From NCBI GenBank assembly GCA_934047225.1, contig OW204012.1, positions 15,004,001 through 15,068,000 on the forward strand: a DNA stretch of 64,000 nucleotides, in the 5' to 3' direction. Below the pieces are notes generated by a model. It ran no database searches. It was not told the DNA's origin and saw only the letters and a program-made list of their open reading frames with translations. Origin of the DNA: Ypsolopha sequella. Lineage: Eukaryota > Arthropoda > Insecta > Lepidoptera > Ypsolophidae. Made by a program: the position numbers and the translations under genes. Positions 12,538 through 24,989 of the stretch are shown here, one piece after another (position 1 is the first letter of the stretch; each line of letters starts with the position of its first letter).

Positions 12538-13218
12538 AACCAGCCAAGTGCGAGTCGGACTCGTGCACAAAGGGTTCCGTACCATTATCTTTAATAATAC
12601 AGATCGCGCCAAATTTCTAGTTAACTTTTAGTAGTCTGAAGTTGCTCTTCCCAAGAACGGCCCATACATTTTATTCCTGCTGATGCGAAGCGCCCCGTGT
12701 TTAGAGGGGACTAAAAGTTTGGCGCGATCTGTACTCGTTAACTTGTAAAGCCTACTTAGCTGTGATAGTTTTCCTTTTAATATCGTTATATATACTACTG
12801 CCGTGATTTTTTTCACGTCTCCAAATACAACCATTTAGCCGGCAGGGGGGGGGGACACTAGACTCTAACAAAAATTAACACTTTTAAGTTTAATATTTCG
12901 CAAACGGAACCCTGGATTTAAAAATGATCTTTTCACACCCCCAATATTTTTAAATTACTTATCCAACCACACCCCACACTAGGGGGTAGATGAGAAAAAA
13001 AATCATCCTCACTTTACGTGTAGGGGAGGTACCCTAAAAAAAATCTTTTTCAAAATTTTACTGTACCACTTTATTGGCGTAATAAAATATATATGTATAC
13101 CTATGCCAAATTACAGCTTTTTAGTACTGATAGTCTCTAAGCTAAGCCGCGGACAGACAGACAGACGGACATGGCGTAACTATAAGGGTTCCTTGTTGTT
13201 GACTACGGAACCCTAAAA
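12538..13218 (-). repeat. Dispersed GGTTCCGTACC repeat, inverted copy
   Basis: Begins CCAGCCAAGTGCGAGTCGGA and ends GACTACGGAACCCTAAAA, with a GACAGACAGACAGACGGAC tract just inside the end. Member of the GGTTCCGTACC family, related to copies at 16051-16388 and 17847-18757. It is interrupted by a MITE at 12600-12731. Confidence 0.65.
12600..12731. mobile_element. 132-bp MITE, TA flanks
   Basis: Ends CAGATCGCGCC and GGCGCGATCTG are perfect inverted repeats flanked by TA on both sides. Weaker inverted homology continues inward (TTTCTAGT versus ACTAAAAG). The TA duplication and CAG start fit a Tc1/mariner-type non-autonomous element. Confidence 0.8.
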
Positions 13219-13396
13219 TTAATTAATAAGATATTTAATGGAATTAATTTTGTGGATGAGTGGACATAAATGAGGAGAACAATTGTGAGTTCTGATTGTT
13301 TCCCACATGTTGGTTGTTGTGGGTATCTCATTGTAAAGGTAATGTATTTAGTCTTATCAGTATTCAGTTTTAGTAAGTTGCGTTGTCACTTTAGAA

Positions 13397-14032
13397 AAGG
13401 GGTCGGCAACCGACAGTCCGTGGGCCGCATGCGGCCTGTGAACCAACCGTTCCATGATAACTATGTATTTATTTGTGGTTCAGATATTTTCCATTCTAAA
13501 CTAGCATTTCTATTCTAGACATTTTCCATTAAAAGCTAGCGTTGCTCTCGGTTAACGGATGCAAATTTAGACGCGATACTGATCTTGCAAGTCAAAAGTA
13601 GCCGCAACAATCGCATTAATTTTTCACTATTCACTATTAAAAATATTTTTAACTACAATAAATATGATACGAAATTGACTAATATGCGTTATTTTTTATA
13701 TGCGGCCCTCACTGATCCCCTGGTAATATTTGTGGCCCTTTTGTACAAGGTGACTTTTTGATCATCGTCCAAATTCATACTGGAGGCTTGATAAGTGATC
13801 AGTATCTTGGATCAATAACAATTTTTGTGAAATTTGTAAAATGAAATTTCGGCTTCCCATAGAAATTCACTTCCAGTTACGAGTAAATCACTACGGGAAG
13901 TCGAAATTTCATTTTACGAATTTTGCAAAAATTGTTATTGATCAATGATACTGATCACTTACCAAGCCAACAGTATGAATTCGGACGATGATCAAAAAGT
14001 CACGTTGTATATAACAAAGTTGCCGACCCCTG
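13397..14032. mobile_element. Non-autonomous hAT-like element, 8-bp TSD
   Basis: The right end is GTTGCCGACCCCTG and the left end is AAGGGGTCGGCAAC (first two bases changed from CA). The element is flanked by CTTTAGAA on the left and CTTTAGAG on the right. Eight-base duplications and CAGGGGTCGGCAAC-type ends are characteristic of hAT elements. The interior has TGCGGCC/GCGGCCC boxes and, at about 13752-14003, a second hairpin with arms near 110 bases beginning GTGACTTTTTGATCATCGTC. No transposase is left. Confidence 0.8.
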
Positions 14033-14040
14033 CTTTAGAG

Positions 14041-16050
14041 AAACCTTCCTCCGCAAGGTTGTTGTGTGTTGTACTTGTTTATCATTTTGCTGTTGATGTC
14101 CCTTGTAATGAAATAAATAAAGGGAAGCCACTGTTTGCGACATTACAATCTTATTTCTATATTCTACAACGGTTTGGTACGGTGAAAGTGCAGAATTAGT
14201 ATGAAAATTCCGGTAAAACATGTCGTGTACTCTATGTATGTGGTATTTGAAAAGTTTCTTTTCGTTGACACCAGTTGACACGAAAGACTTCTGCTACCTT
14301 TCATCATAAATTAATAAATCATAATCATATATGTTTAGAGATTATAAATTTAATTTTATTATGACCTGAACATGATTGCATTGGACTATTAAATAGGTCC
14401 CTAAATTAAATTAAATTAAATTATTAACAATTGTACTTACATAATTATTAAAATTTCGCAAAGTATTTTATAATATATTATTTAGTATATAATATATTAA
14501 GATTGTATTTAATTATTTGTATTTTTCAATTATTTGTATTCATACGGGATCATTAATAACTATAAAAAAACAATAAAACTTATTTGAACTCGATATATTT
14601 CGGCCCAAAATATATTTCGGTCATCAGTCGAATAGAAGAAATGGGCCGAAATATTCAGAGTTCAAAAATGTTTTATTGTATTTTATAATCATTAATTATG
14701 CCGAATAAAAAAGAGTAAAACATATCTTTAATCTTATTTGTATTCACAGTAGTTATCGATTTTCCCCATTCTTGTAATATGTTAAATGTTACCGGAAAGC
14801 CTTTTAAAATAAAAATGTTCCATAATTTCACTAGCCTATTTAAAAAGAAAAATAAAGAAGTTTTAAATGTCTAAACAGCCATTATTTTGAAAGTAATCGC
14901 GAAATAACTCAAAGGAAACAGCAGGCTAATTTTATAACGAAAATAAATACCTTAGAGCACGTCTTCTATGAATTTTCATCACGGCATATGTTTGCACACT
15001 GTTATCGCGCGTTCTTAAATAAACAAGCTATACAAATGATAACAAATTACTGTTGATACAAATCGGAACGCTATTTAGTATTTTTTTTAAATACAACCCG
15101 CGGGCGCGACAAAAGACCCTAAAATAAAAAAAAAAAAGCGTCTTACCTCTGTTTTTGCCTCCAAATTCAAAAACCAAACTGTCCGTTCCTTTCGTCACTC
15201 AACATTTTATTGACATTTGTTTTTTTTTCTCTAAAAGCACAAACTCTTGATTGCTCTACATCAAAAGCAATGGAAACTTACAAAGAAAACAGAAAATTGT
15301 TAACAATACAAACACGCTATCTATCCACTACAATGATCGAGCGTTCGACAGATTTAATCGTACTATTAGATTTTCCGACATTGAACTAGAAAAAATACCC
15401 AGTATCTTTTGTCATATCCTTCACATCTGTCCTTTAATCACCACCGAGGCCAGGCAGCCATTCGTGAAAGAAACACATGTGGAAAACGCCGGAAAATTTT
15501 CTGCGAGCGGAAAAATCACACGTCCGCCTGCCGCAACCGCCCGCCCAGAACTGAAAAGCGTCGTAGAGAGGTATCAGTTCAGCTTTCCACCAAATCTATA
15601 AGCACAGTACACAATCGCTCCATCTCTGTCCTGCTCGGAGGCCGCTTCATCCTTTCGCCATTATAATTATCCTGGCCATTCGAAAACGAAAACGGCCGAC
15701 AAAAATACCGAACCTAATTCCGTAAAATGTGAAACGGAACGCAATTTTTATTTTCCTTTAATTTGACAGTTCAAATGTTTTCGGCGGGAACGTTTCCAAC
15801 ATGGCGGCTAATGATGGTTTTTCGCAATTACTTTCGGAATGGTTACGCAATGTTTTCGCGTGGTTTGTTTAAGCGTTTATTCTCTTTGGCTATTCACTAA
15901 GATATTGGGTGTTTCATTATTGCGTTGGGCCATATGGCGGACTGCTTTCTTTGGGTTAATGGCGTACTAAAAGATGGACAGCGATGGGTTTCTGTTGCCC
16001 ATTTAGACGATTTACGATACGGCATATTGTCTCTCTAGAGTCGCCATGCT
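14041..16050. other. Intergenic, relatively repeat-poor
   Basis: An ATATATTTCGGCCC repeat sits at 14588-14665. From about 15,060 to 15,960 the sequence lacks the dispersed families seen elsewhere and is richer in CG dinucleotides. It includes a CAACATGGCGGCTAATGATG block near 15798. The open frames at 15251-15601 and 15409-15666 have no recognisable domain. This could be a distant 5' exon or regulatory segment, but nothing proves it. Confidence 0.4.
14588..14665. repeat. ATATATTTCGGCCC short repeat
   Basis: Contains CTCGATATATTTCGGCCC, an immediate partial duplication, CATCAGTCGAATAGAAGA, and the mirrored GGGCCGAAATATTCAGAG. It therefore forms a small imperfect inverted repeat. Related to 7516, 27005 and 42263. 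Confidence 0.55.
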
Positions 16051-16388
16051 TTTTAGGGTTCCGTACCCAAAGGGTAAAAATGGGACCCTATTACTAAGAC
16101 TCCGCTGTCCGTCTGTCTGTCTGTCTGTCTGTCCGTTTGTCTGTCCGTCCGTCACCAGGCTGTATCTCGTGAACCGTGATGGTTAGACAGTTGAAATTTT
16201 CACAGATGATGTATTTCTGTTGCCGCTATAATACTCGTAACAAATACTAAAAAACAGAATAAAATAAATATTTAAGGGGGCTCCCATACAACAGACATGT
16301 TTTTTTGTCGTTTTTATAGATAGTTTTTATAGATAATGGTATGGAACCCTTCGTGCGCGAGTCCGACTCGCACTTGGCCAGTTTTTTT
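16051..16388 (+). repeat. Dispersed GGTTCCGTACC repeat with (GTCT)n
   Basis: TTTTAGGGTTCCGTACCCAA, a GTCTGTCTGTCTGTCTGTC microsatellite at 16110-16150, CACAGATGATGTATTTCTGT and the terminal GAGTCCGACTCGCACTTGGC. This is the least rearranged copy of the family in the window. Confidence 0.75.
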
Positions 16389-16556
16389 TATCAATGTCCC
16401 CTGTGCTTGTACCCAAAAGTAAACTTCCCAAACATGATGGGTGGTGGTGAGCCCTATCGCCCTACTTCGGGCACAAATGTACCAACAGCGAAGCGGGGAT
16501 TGAACCCACGACCTCTGGGTTAGCAGGCGAGAGCTCTACCACTCGGACATAGAAGC
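16389..16556 (-). repeat. tRNA-derived SINE, antisense
   Basis: On the minus strand the head has a TGTCCGAGTGGTAGAGC A-box-like motif. About 40 bases later comes GTCGTGGGTTCAATCCCCGC, a B box. The body continues toward GGTACATTTGTGCCCGAAG. Anticodon-arm pairing is imperfect and there is no acceptor stem, so this is a SINE head rather than a functional tRNA gene. Confidence 0.7.
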
Positions 16557-16740
16557 GAAGTTGGTTTATAAAAACTACAAACATAAATAATTTACAATCG
16601 GCAAAGTGCGTGTCTTACACGCATGAGTGTAGGGTTTCGTAGTAATATATTACTTTATACAACAATACAATTTATACAACAAGACATGGAAGAAAAAGGT
16701 AAATTCGCTTAGATTAAATTATTTAAATATATTTTAAACA

Positions 16741-17092
16741 GGTTGTAGAGCTGATGCCGGGCTCGACTGTGGAGGTACCACCATCTTACTTGGAGACCCC
16801 CTCGAAGTAATTCGGGGGAGAGTAAGAGGACAGCTCACAGGCAAAAAACCAGAAGGCCCACCATGCCTGGGACCGATGGATGGCGGTATATCCATCCCTA
16901 ATAGCCGGGCCTTATATGAAACAGACTGGTGACGGGCAGCGGCGTCGCTGGTGCGAGGGTTCCGGCACCGCGCTGGCCAACCCGCCTTCCCAGCGTGTGT
17001 GAGTATGGGCAATTCTTCCAGGATGACCGCCGGGAGTGGCAAAGTCCTGGAAAGGCTTATGTCCAGTAGTGGACGAACTAGGCTGATGGATG
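16741..17092 (+). mobile_element. LINE 3' end, sense copy with GATGGATGGA tail
   Basis: Longest copy of the family at 4488 and 9539. It runs from TTGTAGAGCTGATGCCGGGC to GACGAACTAGGCTGATGGAT. The frame at about 17018-17068 reads QDDRREWQSPGKAYVQ before a stop. It is 5' truncated and inactive. Confidence 0.7.
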
Positions 17093-17846
17093 GATAAAAT
17101 TATTTTAAGGTGTGTTAATACGAAAATAATTTCGAGATTTTGATTTAATACGGCTTGTATTTTCGAACTTGTGGTCTAAAAAACCTCATGATGATGAATA
17201 TTTTTACGAAAAAGCTCCAACTTCCATTTCCCTTCGTGTGACGTCACTTGAGAAAAGGCTGTTTAGAAATGTGTTCTTTACTATCAAGATAAATTCATAA
17301 TAATTTGCTTCAGACTAATTTGACAGCCAGATGACAGATGAGCGAGAGACAGAGACAGACCACTTTTTTTAGAAGCAATCACACATCACAATCACTATGT
17401 CTAAAATTCTAAAAATATAGTAATGTCTAAAAAAAAAAGGGACGTCACAACCGATAATTCTTTAAAAAATCTTAGAAAAGTAATGGTTAATTTATATACC
17501 AAAATAATGAAAGCTATGTCCTAAAATGGCGCATATTCTCTGAAAAAAAATGAAAAAAATCTTTAAAAAATTAAGCTATGGGAATTAGTTTTTGACTTGA
17601 AAAATAACATCCCACTTATTTTATACCGTAAATAGAAAACTATAGACTTAGTAATTTAGTATGGGGTAAGAGTTTCTAATCCTATAAGTATATCGAACAT
17701 GTCCTCGAAAACTGTTACGTTGGTTTATCCTATGTTACAGGAATGTCAAGTATTTTATTATTGGTGAAGGCCTAATAAAATATCCAGTAGTTTTTTTACT
17801 TATTAAGTAAGTACAGTCAAGTGTACTTGGCTACGGGTTTCTTTTT
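17093..17846. other. Intergenic, nothing recognised
   Basis: AT-rich sequence without a coding region, RNA gene or repeat that can be matched elsewhere in the window. Confidence 0.4.
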
Positions 17847-18757
17847 TAGGGTTCCGTACCCAAAGGGTAACCAACGGGCAGTGGCGTGCACAGAACTTTT
17901 TTCCGGAAAAGCAATCAGAAGGTCAAGTACGACAATAAAGAAAATATGAAAAAATTTAAATAACACTTTGAAAAAAAAAAGTTTGTATGAAAATGTTTAC
18001 TCTAGGGTAGGCAGTGCCTACCCTGGCGTCATACAAACTTTTTTTTTTCAAAGTGTTATTTAAATTTTTTCATATTTTTTTTATTGTCAATCTTGACCTT
18101 TTGATTGCTTTTCCGGAAAAAAGTTCTGTGCACACCACTGCGGCAACGGGACCCTAAGACTCCGTTGGCTGTCTGTCTGTCCGTCTTTCACCAGGCTGTA
18201 TCACATGAACCGTGATAGTTACCCAGTTGAAATTTTCACAGATGATGTATTCCTGTTGCCGCTATAACAACAAATACTAAAAATGTATATTAAAAAAAAC
18301 GGATTTAACTCACTTTTTTTATTATAACTTGTGCAAGGAGGCACAGGTCGAGCTTTTGATGAGATCTCTTAGGCTTCTACTCAACGCGAAAAAAGTTATT
18401 GTTCTTTACATAATCAAATTCAAACAAATTTTGACACTCGCAAGGAAATCAAAACCTATAGGGCACTTTCAGTTGACTTAGAAACTTGAAATTTCGTTTA
18501 CAGGTAGATCTTATAGCACACACATAGAAAAAAATCTAAAAACTAGAAATATTAAATTTTTTAAGAAGTTATATGTGTCCAACTTAATTAGATTCTTTAA
18601 ATACACAAGGTTTAATAGATCTTAAGTGTCAAGTTAAGTTAAGTCAAGTCAATTATAACTGCAGGTGGAATTATTTACCATATTCTTAGGGTTCCGTACC
18701 CGTATAGTGAGGTGGTACGGAATCCATTGTGTGCGAATCTGACTCGCACTTGGCCGT
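17847..18757 (+). repeat. Dispersed GGTTCCGTACC repeat, split by a hairpin
   Basis: Begins TTAGGGTTCCGTACCCAAAG and ends CTGACTCGCACTTGGCCG. The copy is interrupted at the GGTA/CGGGACCC position by the hairpin element 17879-18140. It continues with CTGTCTGTCTGTCCGTC and the CACAGATGATGTATTCCTGT block. Confidence 0.7.
17879..18140. mobile_element. 262-bp hairpin MITE (CAGTGGCGTGCAC ends)
   Basis: Ends CAGTGGCGTGCACAGAAC and GTTCTGTGCACACCACTG. The arms are about 115-120 bases, near-perfect, and meet around GGCAGTGCCTACC at about 18010. Both flanks contain CAACGGG (17872 and 18144), consistent with a target duplication of about 7-8 bases and a hAT-like origin. Confidence 0.8.
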
Positions 18758-18930
18758 TTTTTTTTTTCTAGCGACGCTGGTTGGTCGGTCGGTAAAAACT
18801 AATGGTTGCATCTAAGAATTATGTCGAAATTCCAGATAGACCATCTTGAAGAAAAAAAAATTAATAATGTGGTATTTTCTTATTTGGTCCTGTTGTGTTA
18901 AACCGTTATTCTCCACAAATTATTGATTAT

Positions 18931-19135
18931 CTACACTATAATAATATTGTATTTGTATTTTTGTATGTTTGTAACGGATAAACTCAAAAACTACTGGACC
19001 GATTTCAGAAATTCTTTCACTAGTAGAATGCTACGTTGTCCCTGAGTAACATAGGCTATATTTATTTAGAGATCCCTACTAAAACTTTAATAATGTAACC
19101 CGAGGTGTAAAAAAAATTGCCGTAAAATGTTTTTC
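18931..19135 (+). repeat. Lepidopteran CTACTGGACCGATTT repeat fragment
   Basis: ATAATAATATTGTATTTGT, TGTATGTTTGTAACGG, AAAACTACTGGACCGATTTC and AACATAGGCTATATTTATTT occur in order. This block order is familiar from abundant lepidopteran dispersed repeats; the exact class is not settled here. Confidence 0.55.
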
Positions 19136-19284
19136 ATCGCATGCGCTGCGGAAACTACTAATGATTTGAAAAATTATTTTGAAAACTGTGAATTTTGTAT
19201 GGCCATCAGGCCCATTTTCTGTTTCATTTGTTCACTACGTTCAGTAGAAAAAAAGATAGCGGTCTCTTTACACACTGTATAATA

Positions 19285-19925
19285 AAGGCAATGGTATCGA
19301 TTCGGTGAAGCACATCTTAACTTAATTGACAGGTCTTAATTTAAGCATTCTGTCCTTGTCATTTCGATAAAGAAAGAAAAAGATAAGGACGCTTAAGGGC
19401 CTTACTATTGCCAAATGGGTACTTTCTAAAGCCTACTCCTCGTTTGTGGCGAAACCAAAAATAATGAAAAACTGTATAATAAATTATCAACTCTTAGACA
19501 ACATATACAACATTTTTCTTTTTCATACCACCAAAACTTCTACATGAAATATTTTTGTAACTGAATGGTGTTTTTTGGCTTGAATTTCCTACTGCTCCTA
19601 AGTGGCTTGACCGATTGAATTCATTTATGCTTTGATAAATAGATAAATTTAATATCTATAAACATAACATAACCTTAGTCAATCGAACAATCACGTCCTA
19701 GTGAAAAGTATAATTTTCTCCTATTTCGCCCTATCAAGGACGCAGCGAGCGTCGTAACAGCCACTATGCATTGCGCGCTGATATAAACGTTATTTCAATG
19801 TCGTTTCCGTTGATATTCGTACCGACAAATATCGAGCTGCTAATTTGGCGATGGTAATCGCCTTAAAATAAGGTTAGTCCTGTCAAATAAGTAAAGATGT
19901 CTTATACCGAATCGATACCAATGTC
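19285..19925. mobile_element. TIR element, ~640 bp
   Basis: The left end AATGGTATCGATTCGGTGAA and the following blocks (GCACATCTTAACTTAATTGA, CAGGTCTTAATTTAAG) are mirrored at 19856-19921. Terminal repeats are about 60 bases with some mismatches. The interior block at about 19700-19850 is shared with 51080-51290 in inverse orientation. No transposase is seen. Confidence 0.65.
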
Positions 19926-20250
19926 TTTTTACAGCTCTTTTTCGCTAGTCTTCGTAGCACATACGCACAGTTGCTACGCGTTTTCGTAGGCCTACAGCGT
20001 AGCACTTTTTGTAGCCCAGCATGTTTTTGTAGGGCTGACTTGTTGTGTTGTCCTGTTGTTTTTAACAAAATTGTGAATTTGACGTTTAATTTGACGCTGT
20101 TTTACAAAATCGCTAAACCTTGACCCGCTGCATTGAACAACGCAAAACGTCTTTTAGCGGTTTTACATAACGGACCTGTTTTATAAAATATATAGCGGTT
20201 TTGTATCGCAGATTCTACAATCCATCTGTGACATATATACTGTTAAGCGT

Positions 20251-20450
20251 TCGAGCAAGCAACACATCCTGAAGATGCCTCGTTTAGAGGCGAAACACGT
20301 GTCGGTTCTTGGTTGTTATTTACGATTACTCCAATGCTCGTACTGCTTGCTTGTCCATGTTTTATGCAGGAGGGCGGGTGATTCTGTAGTCTTCATTTTG
20401 AATAGCATGACGAGACAAGAGTGTTTATTGTAATATTGCATATCCATAAA
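20251..20450 (+). repeat. Half copy of the 31981-32462 foldback element
   Basis: GATGCCTCGTTTAGAGGCGA, AACACGTGTCGG, CATGTTTTATGCAGGAGGGC and TTTTGAATAGCATG occur in the same order as the right arm of the palindrome at 31981-32462. Only one arm is present here. Confidence 0.7.
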
Positions 20451-20898
20451 TTACTATTCCATATGTTTAAAAACTCTTACCCACCACTCAGAAAGTCCGA
20501 AAACAGCGACAAAAGATATTTGAACGAAAAGGAAGTTCCAAAAGTTTTAGTCCACAAAAGTTTGTAGGGAAGAATACTAAGATTCCCATATGGTCTATTC
20601 TCACAAGTTTGACGTTCAGAAATCTTTATCCAGCCTATTTTGTAACTTGAACAGACAAAATTTGTGCTTCAGAAGAAGTTTCGTCTATTTGTTGAGGAGT
20701 TTTCCACAACTTTTGAAGCCTATAGTGCTGTTTGTGACCTAAATACTTGTTGATCGAAGCCCAAATAATACCACGAACATACTGCCAAATAAATGATTAG
20801 CAAAAGCTGTTTTATAAACTTGACAAAACTGTATGAAAATAACCCAAAATTGATGCGATTAGACAGCCAAAAATTGGGATATTGGGGGCCTTTTTGGT

Positions 20899-21417
20899 AT
20901 GAAAGTCGCATTTGAAAATGGTTTGTGTAAAAATTGTCCAAACGCGAGAGCATGTTTGGCGGAACCAACCCTTAAGTTTGGGGTGTATGAAAGGGGCCTC
21001 CCCGAATGGCGTGGACTGAGATACAACCACAAAACACTGATTACTTCAAATACGCCTGACTCACCCTGGGCAGCTATTACCTCTCGGTCACAGCTTCAGG
21101 CTTCGAGAGGCGCGCCAAGCGGTTCTTCTTGCGACGGCGCCGGCGGAGAGAACAAATGTATGAAGTTGTTTAGAGCCGGCCATGGGTCGCCGCTCACGCG
21201 TCTTGTCCGGCTTCGAGTGACTAGCACTCTCGGGATGGTGGTGTGCGGGGAGGCGGGCGCACAGGACGAACCTAGTGTCGAGCGCTTTGAGCGAGCGAGC
21301 GCGCTACACATGAAGGCGCCGACGGGTGTCGTGGCAGGGCAAAGCCTGTCGCAAAAACCGCCAGGAAGCGCAGCAAGAAGCGCCGCCAAAAGCCTGAAGC
21401 TGTGGCCCTGGCGTTAG
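20899..21417 (+). other. GC-rich segment, unassigned open frame of 172 codons
   Basis: An unusually GC-rich island (about 21,060-21,420) in AT-rich surroundings has an open frame of 172 codons in one register with low-complexity composition. Another register ending near 21,440 reads KTARKRSKKRRQKPEAVALA, a basic stretch followed by a possible GTAAG donor at 21,438. Neither matches a family I recognise. Continuous frames on both strands are expected in a GC-rich block, so this is not called a gene. It might be a retroelement 5' region or an exon. Confidence 0.25.
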
Positions 21418-22332
21418 ATCGAGACCATAGAATATTAAGTAAGAAGTTTTTGTCCATTGTGTCGTGGTACGGAACCGTTTGTGTGCGAGTCCGATTCGCA
21501 CATGCCCCAATTATTTTACTTCAACTGGTGGTAGATTGGGCCATGGCTAGATATTGTCACCACCCTCATGAAGGGAAGGGCGACTCGTTGTGTTCCGGCA
21601 TGATGTTATAAGAAGTCGTACTGGAAAAGTGGTTACACTTCGTGACCTATGACCTATAAGGCCTTGTCTTTGGTATTCCAAGGACTTAAATGTCCTGAGT
21701 CAACTTAGACTCCTATCAGTGTAAAATTCACAGACATGCTTTTTCAGACCTTTATCTTTCCGTTGTCAAGACCTAATTGGACAAACTCTCGATAGATTAT
21801 ATTTTTGAGAATTACCCCTTTTTAAGTTACAATTTCTGCTATAACACGAAAACATTCGACTTATATTCCGTTGTCAAGACAAAAAATACCTACATCAAAT
21901 ACTTTTTCAGAGTATCCAGAAAAACCTTGAAAATTCAGTGATAATGCGTACCGACAGTGCACGAAGTGAGCATTCTAATGTAGACTTTCTGACATTATAA
22001 TTAAGTTCAAAATCATTCAATAGGATTGTTGTGTACCATGAACCAGGCCTTAAATGCTTACCAAGTTTCGTAATTATTTATGAGCAAGTTTCATAGAGTT
22101 CGGTCGCTCTAAGGCAAGTGTCAATAAAACAATGTTATACTTCATTGTTGTTAGTGATGTATTACTTCATTGTTGATAGTGATGTACTACTCGTTTCAGT
22201 TAATATTTTTCGATTTTCATGATGCCGTTATTTTGCAACAGAATTGTTATAAAAACAAAGACTTTGAGTGTGACCAACAGATTCAACAAAATAAACACGA
22301 TCAGCTATCGTGGGTAAGTCTGTTATGTAATA

Positions 22333-22565
22333 AACAGAATAAACCAAATAAACCCATACGGACCTCGTAACTGACTATTGAAATGTCAAACCAACCTACC
22401 CACCATAATACACACCATGGTGGCGTATAGTGGCCTGAAGTTAGCTGCACAATCGCGTTTAACAGCCAATTTTCCTCACGATATTTAAAGATTTTTGAGG
22501 GTCATAACCGAATCGTGGTTGTTTATAGTGGAAAATACTAGTTTATTGTGATCTGATGATTGTAC
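22333..22565 (+). repeat. Dispersed repeat shared with 53207-53385
   Basis: GAATAAACCAAATAAAC, GTGGCCTGAAGTTAGCTGCA, CAATCGCGTTT, AGTGGAAAATACTAG and TTGTGATCTGATGATTG follow in the same order as at 53207-53385. It is non-coding. Confidence 0.65.
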
Positions 22566-22592
22566 CCTTTTCTTTTCTTTTTTCTTTTCTTT

Positions 22593-23500
22593 TTTTAGGG
22601 TTCCGTAGTACCTAAAAGGTACAAAAGGAACCTTTATGGTGAGACTCCGTTGTCCGTCCGTCCGTATGTCACAGCCTCATAACTTTAGTACCGGTAAAGA
22701 TAAAGACATTAAATTTGGCACAATTATTTAGCACTAATCAAAGTCTTCTTGTACGAGTTCCACTATTTTATTTACTTAATTATTGCGACTAGTTTCGTCT
22801 ATTTGACATCGTCAACCCGACGATGTCAAATAGACGAAACTAGTCGCAATAATCGTCAGCCCAACGATGTCAAATAGACGAAACTAGTCGCAATAATTAA
22901 GTAAATAAAATAGTGGAACTCGTACAAGAAGACTTTGATTAGTGTTCGAATGAAGTTCCATCAAGGAGTTACACCTTACAGTATAAATTACAATTATTTA
23001 GTTTTGTCACTTTTGTTTTGGAAATATTTTGAACAATTTAAAAATTTTCATATTTTTTTTACACCATTATTATAAAAATATCATTAAATAATAGCATTAA
23101 TTTGCTCACATATCATGATGTAAAAAAAATATGAAAAATTTTAAATTGTTTAAAATATTTCCAAAACAAAAGTGAGAAAACTAAAAAATATTACCCTAAA
23201 AATATAATATGGATGCCATAATATTGTAGATATAAAAACCTATTGTAAAAATATATACTTTTACTATATTTACTGGCACTGGTTTCGAGAAATCTTTCAA
23301 AAACTACAAAAATATGTATATCCCCCCCTTATCTCGGAAACTGGTAGACCGAAAAATACGAATATTTAATTGCATCTATTTCGAGAAATCCTTGAAAAAA
23401 CATAAAAAAATGTATATAAAACTGATGGACCGAAAAATATGAAAAAAATCATTGTAATATGTGTTTACGCAAAGATTACAGGAAAAATAAAGCGGTTGAG
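22593..23500 (+). repeat. Dispersed GGTTCCGTAGTACC repeat, copy 2
   Basis: Starts TTAGGGTTCCGTAGTACCTA and runs through GTCCGTCCGTCCGTATGTCA to GATTACAGGAAAAATAAAGC. It contains an inserted hairpin at 22732-22944 and internal duplications of the ATATGAAAAATTTT-type segments. Confidence 0.75.
22732..22944. mobile_element. Hairpin insertion (CACTAATCAAAGTC ends)
   Basis: CACTAATCAAAGTCTTCTTG at the left is mirrored by the right end ACTTTGATTAGTG. The arms are about 83 bases and essentially perfect. The centre carries a direct duplication of a 45-base block containing GATGTCAAATAGACGAAAC. It interrupts the GGTTCCGTAGTACC repeat. Confidence 0.75.
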
Positions 23501-23502
23501 AA

Positions 23503-23700
23503 AAATTTCCATTGGTTTCTGTAAATTGGAATTTTAAAATCTAAAGCTTTAAATATCAAATTTACAGAAACCAATGAAAACTTTACGATGGTAGCATACA
23601 CAATGCTTATATATAAAGGTAATAAGGCTTTTTTTAATAACTATTGAGTAAATTTTGAATGTGTCTTATTTCGATTAATTAGAAAAAGGCGGGTTTTTTT
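23503..23700 (+). repeat. Repeat shared inversely with 32683-32840
   Basis: TTTCCATTGGTTTCTGTAAA at the left and TTAATTAGAAAAAGGCGGGT at the right reappear in reverse complement at 32683-32840. A short inverted repeat, CATTGGTTTCTGTAAATT versus AATTTACAGAAACCAATG, lies at 23510-23577. Confidence 0.6.
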
Positions 23701-24985
23701 TCGTTGGGCAAAAACACATTAATTTTGTAGTTAAATTCGAACACGTGAGCCGATTGCTGCAAACAGTTAGACATTGAAGCTATGACATTATGGGTTTCGT
23801 TTTATTGGCGAAAACTCTACCTTGCGTATCCGCGGCACACCCGTATAATGTTTCCATCAAGTTCTAAGTTGCGTATTTTCACAGTAGGTAAGGTCTTTTT
23901 ATAGAACTCGTCAATCAAAATTGGAAAAACTAAACGCCACTGTCACTTCGAAACAGGGGGGGACAGTTTCTTAATGGCCGAAGCATTAAAAAGGGGTTGC
24001 TTTAACTATCGACTGGTTCCATCAACAGACCAGATATCCAGAATAATCATAAAGTCCTACAATTTAACCCAAAAATTGTCATTTATCACTCATTTGCGAT
24101 AGTTCATATTTAATTTTATCTTTTGGTAAAATATCGACTCTAGGTTTATTGTCCTATTTGTCTGAGACAATGATGCTGAACAACTTTTTGACAAAAACAT
24201 ATTTCTGAGATAATCAATACCTAAAGGTATTAATTTTAAATAAGTTAAACCAACACCGCTAGTGACGCTAACTAAGTAGTAATAATAATACAAGGAGCGG
24301 CAGGCCGCACGCGACCGCGGACCGTGGTTCATGAAAATTGAAAATTGAAAAAATCATTGAAAAATCTTGTTATAAATTTATGTACATCAAAATCTCATAC
24401 ATAATAGTACGAGGCTGATAGTGCCCTTATATCTCGTATGAAAGATCACAAATCTTGTTTTTGTACAAGGAACCTCATACGGTTGGCAACTCTGAATGTT
24501 TGGTAGGTCCTATATCGTCACCGAACTACAGATATAGAGCGATGAGATTTTTTTGACAATAACGTGAGCGAGACGGTCTGTGTCGGTCGTTAAACTCACA
24601 GGTGGGGCGGCGGTATTTTAGATGTTGAACCTTGCTTGACCCATCGACCTACATATTAAGTCGATGCCTTGACCACTGTTGTTTAATGACCTTGTTACTC
24701 GTTGAAATTGGTTTGTGATTACTGTGATAAACAATACTTTTTTGTTTCTTGTGTAAAAAGGGACTTGTTTGTTTTATTATAAGTAATTAATTTGCCATGT
24801 TTATTAATTTAATTTACACACGTAGCGTCGTCAATTTTCACTCACCACGTCAAACTCTTTTTTTTGCCAAGCTGTAGGTTTAACACGAACAAATATTTAG
24901 TTGAGAGCCGATCGCTAGATGGCAGTAAAGTTTGCTTCCTGTTGGCACAAATAAACCATAAGAGCATCTCTTTTTCCGTTAACTT
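23701..24985. other. Intergenic, nothing recognised
   Basis: AT-rich sequence with a short TAATAATAATA tract at 24285 next to a GCGACCGCGG-containing block. No gene is supported. Confidence 0.4.
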
Positions 24986-24989
24986 CAAA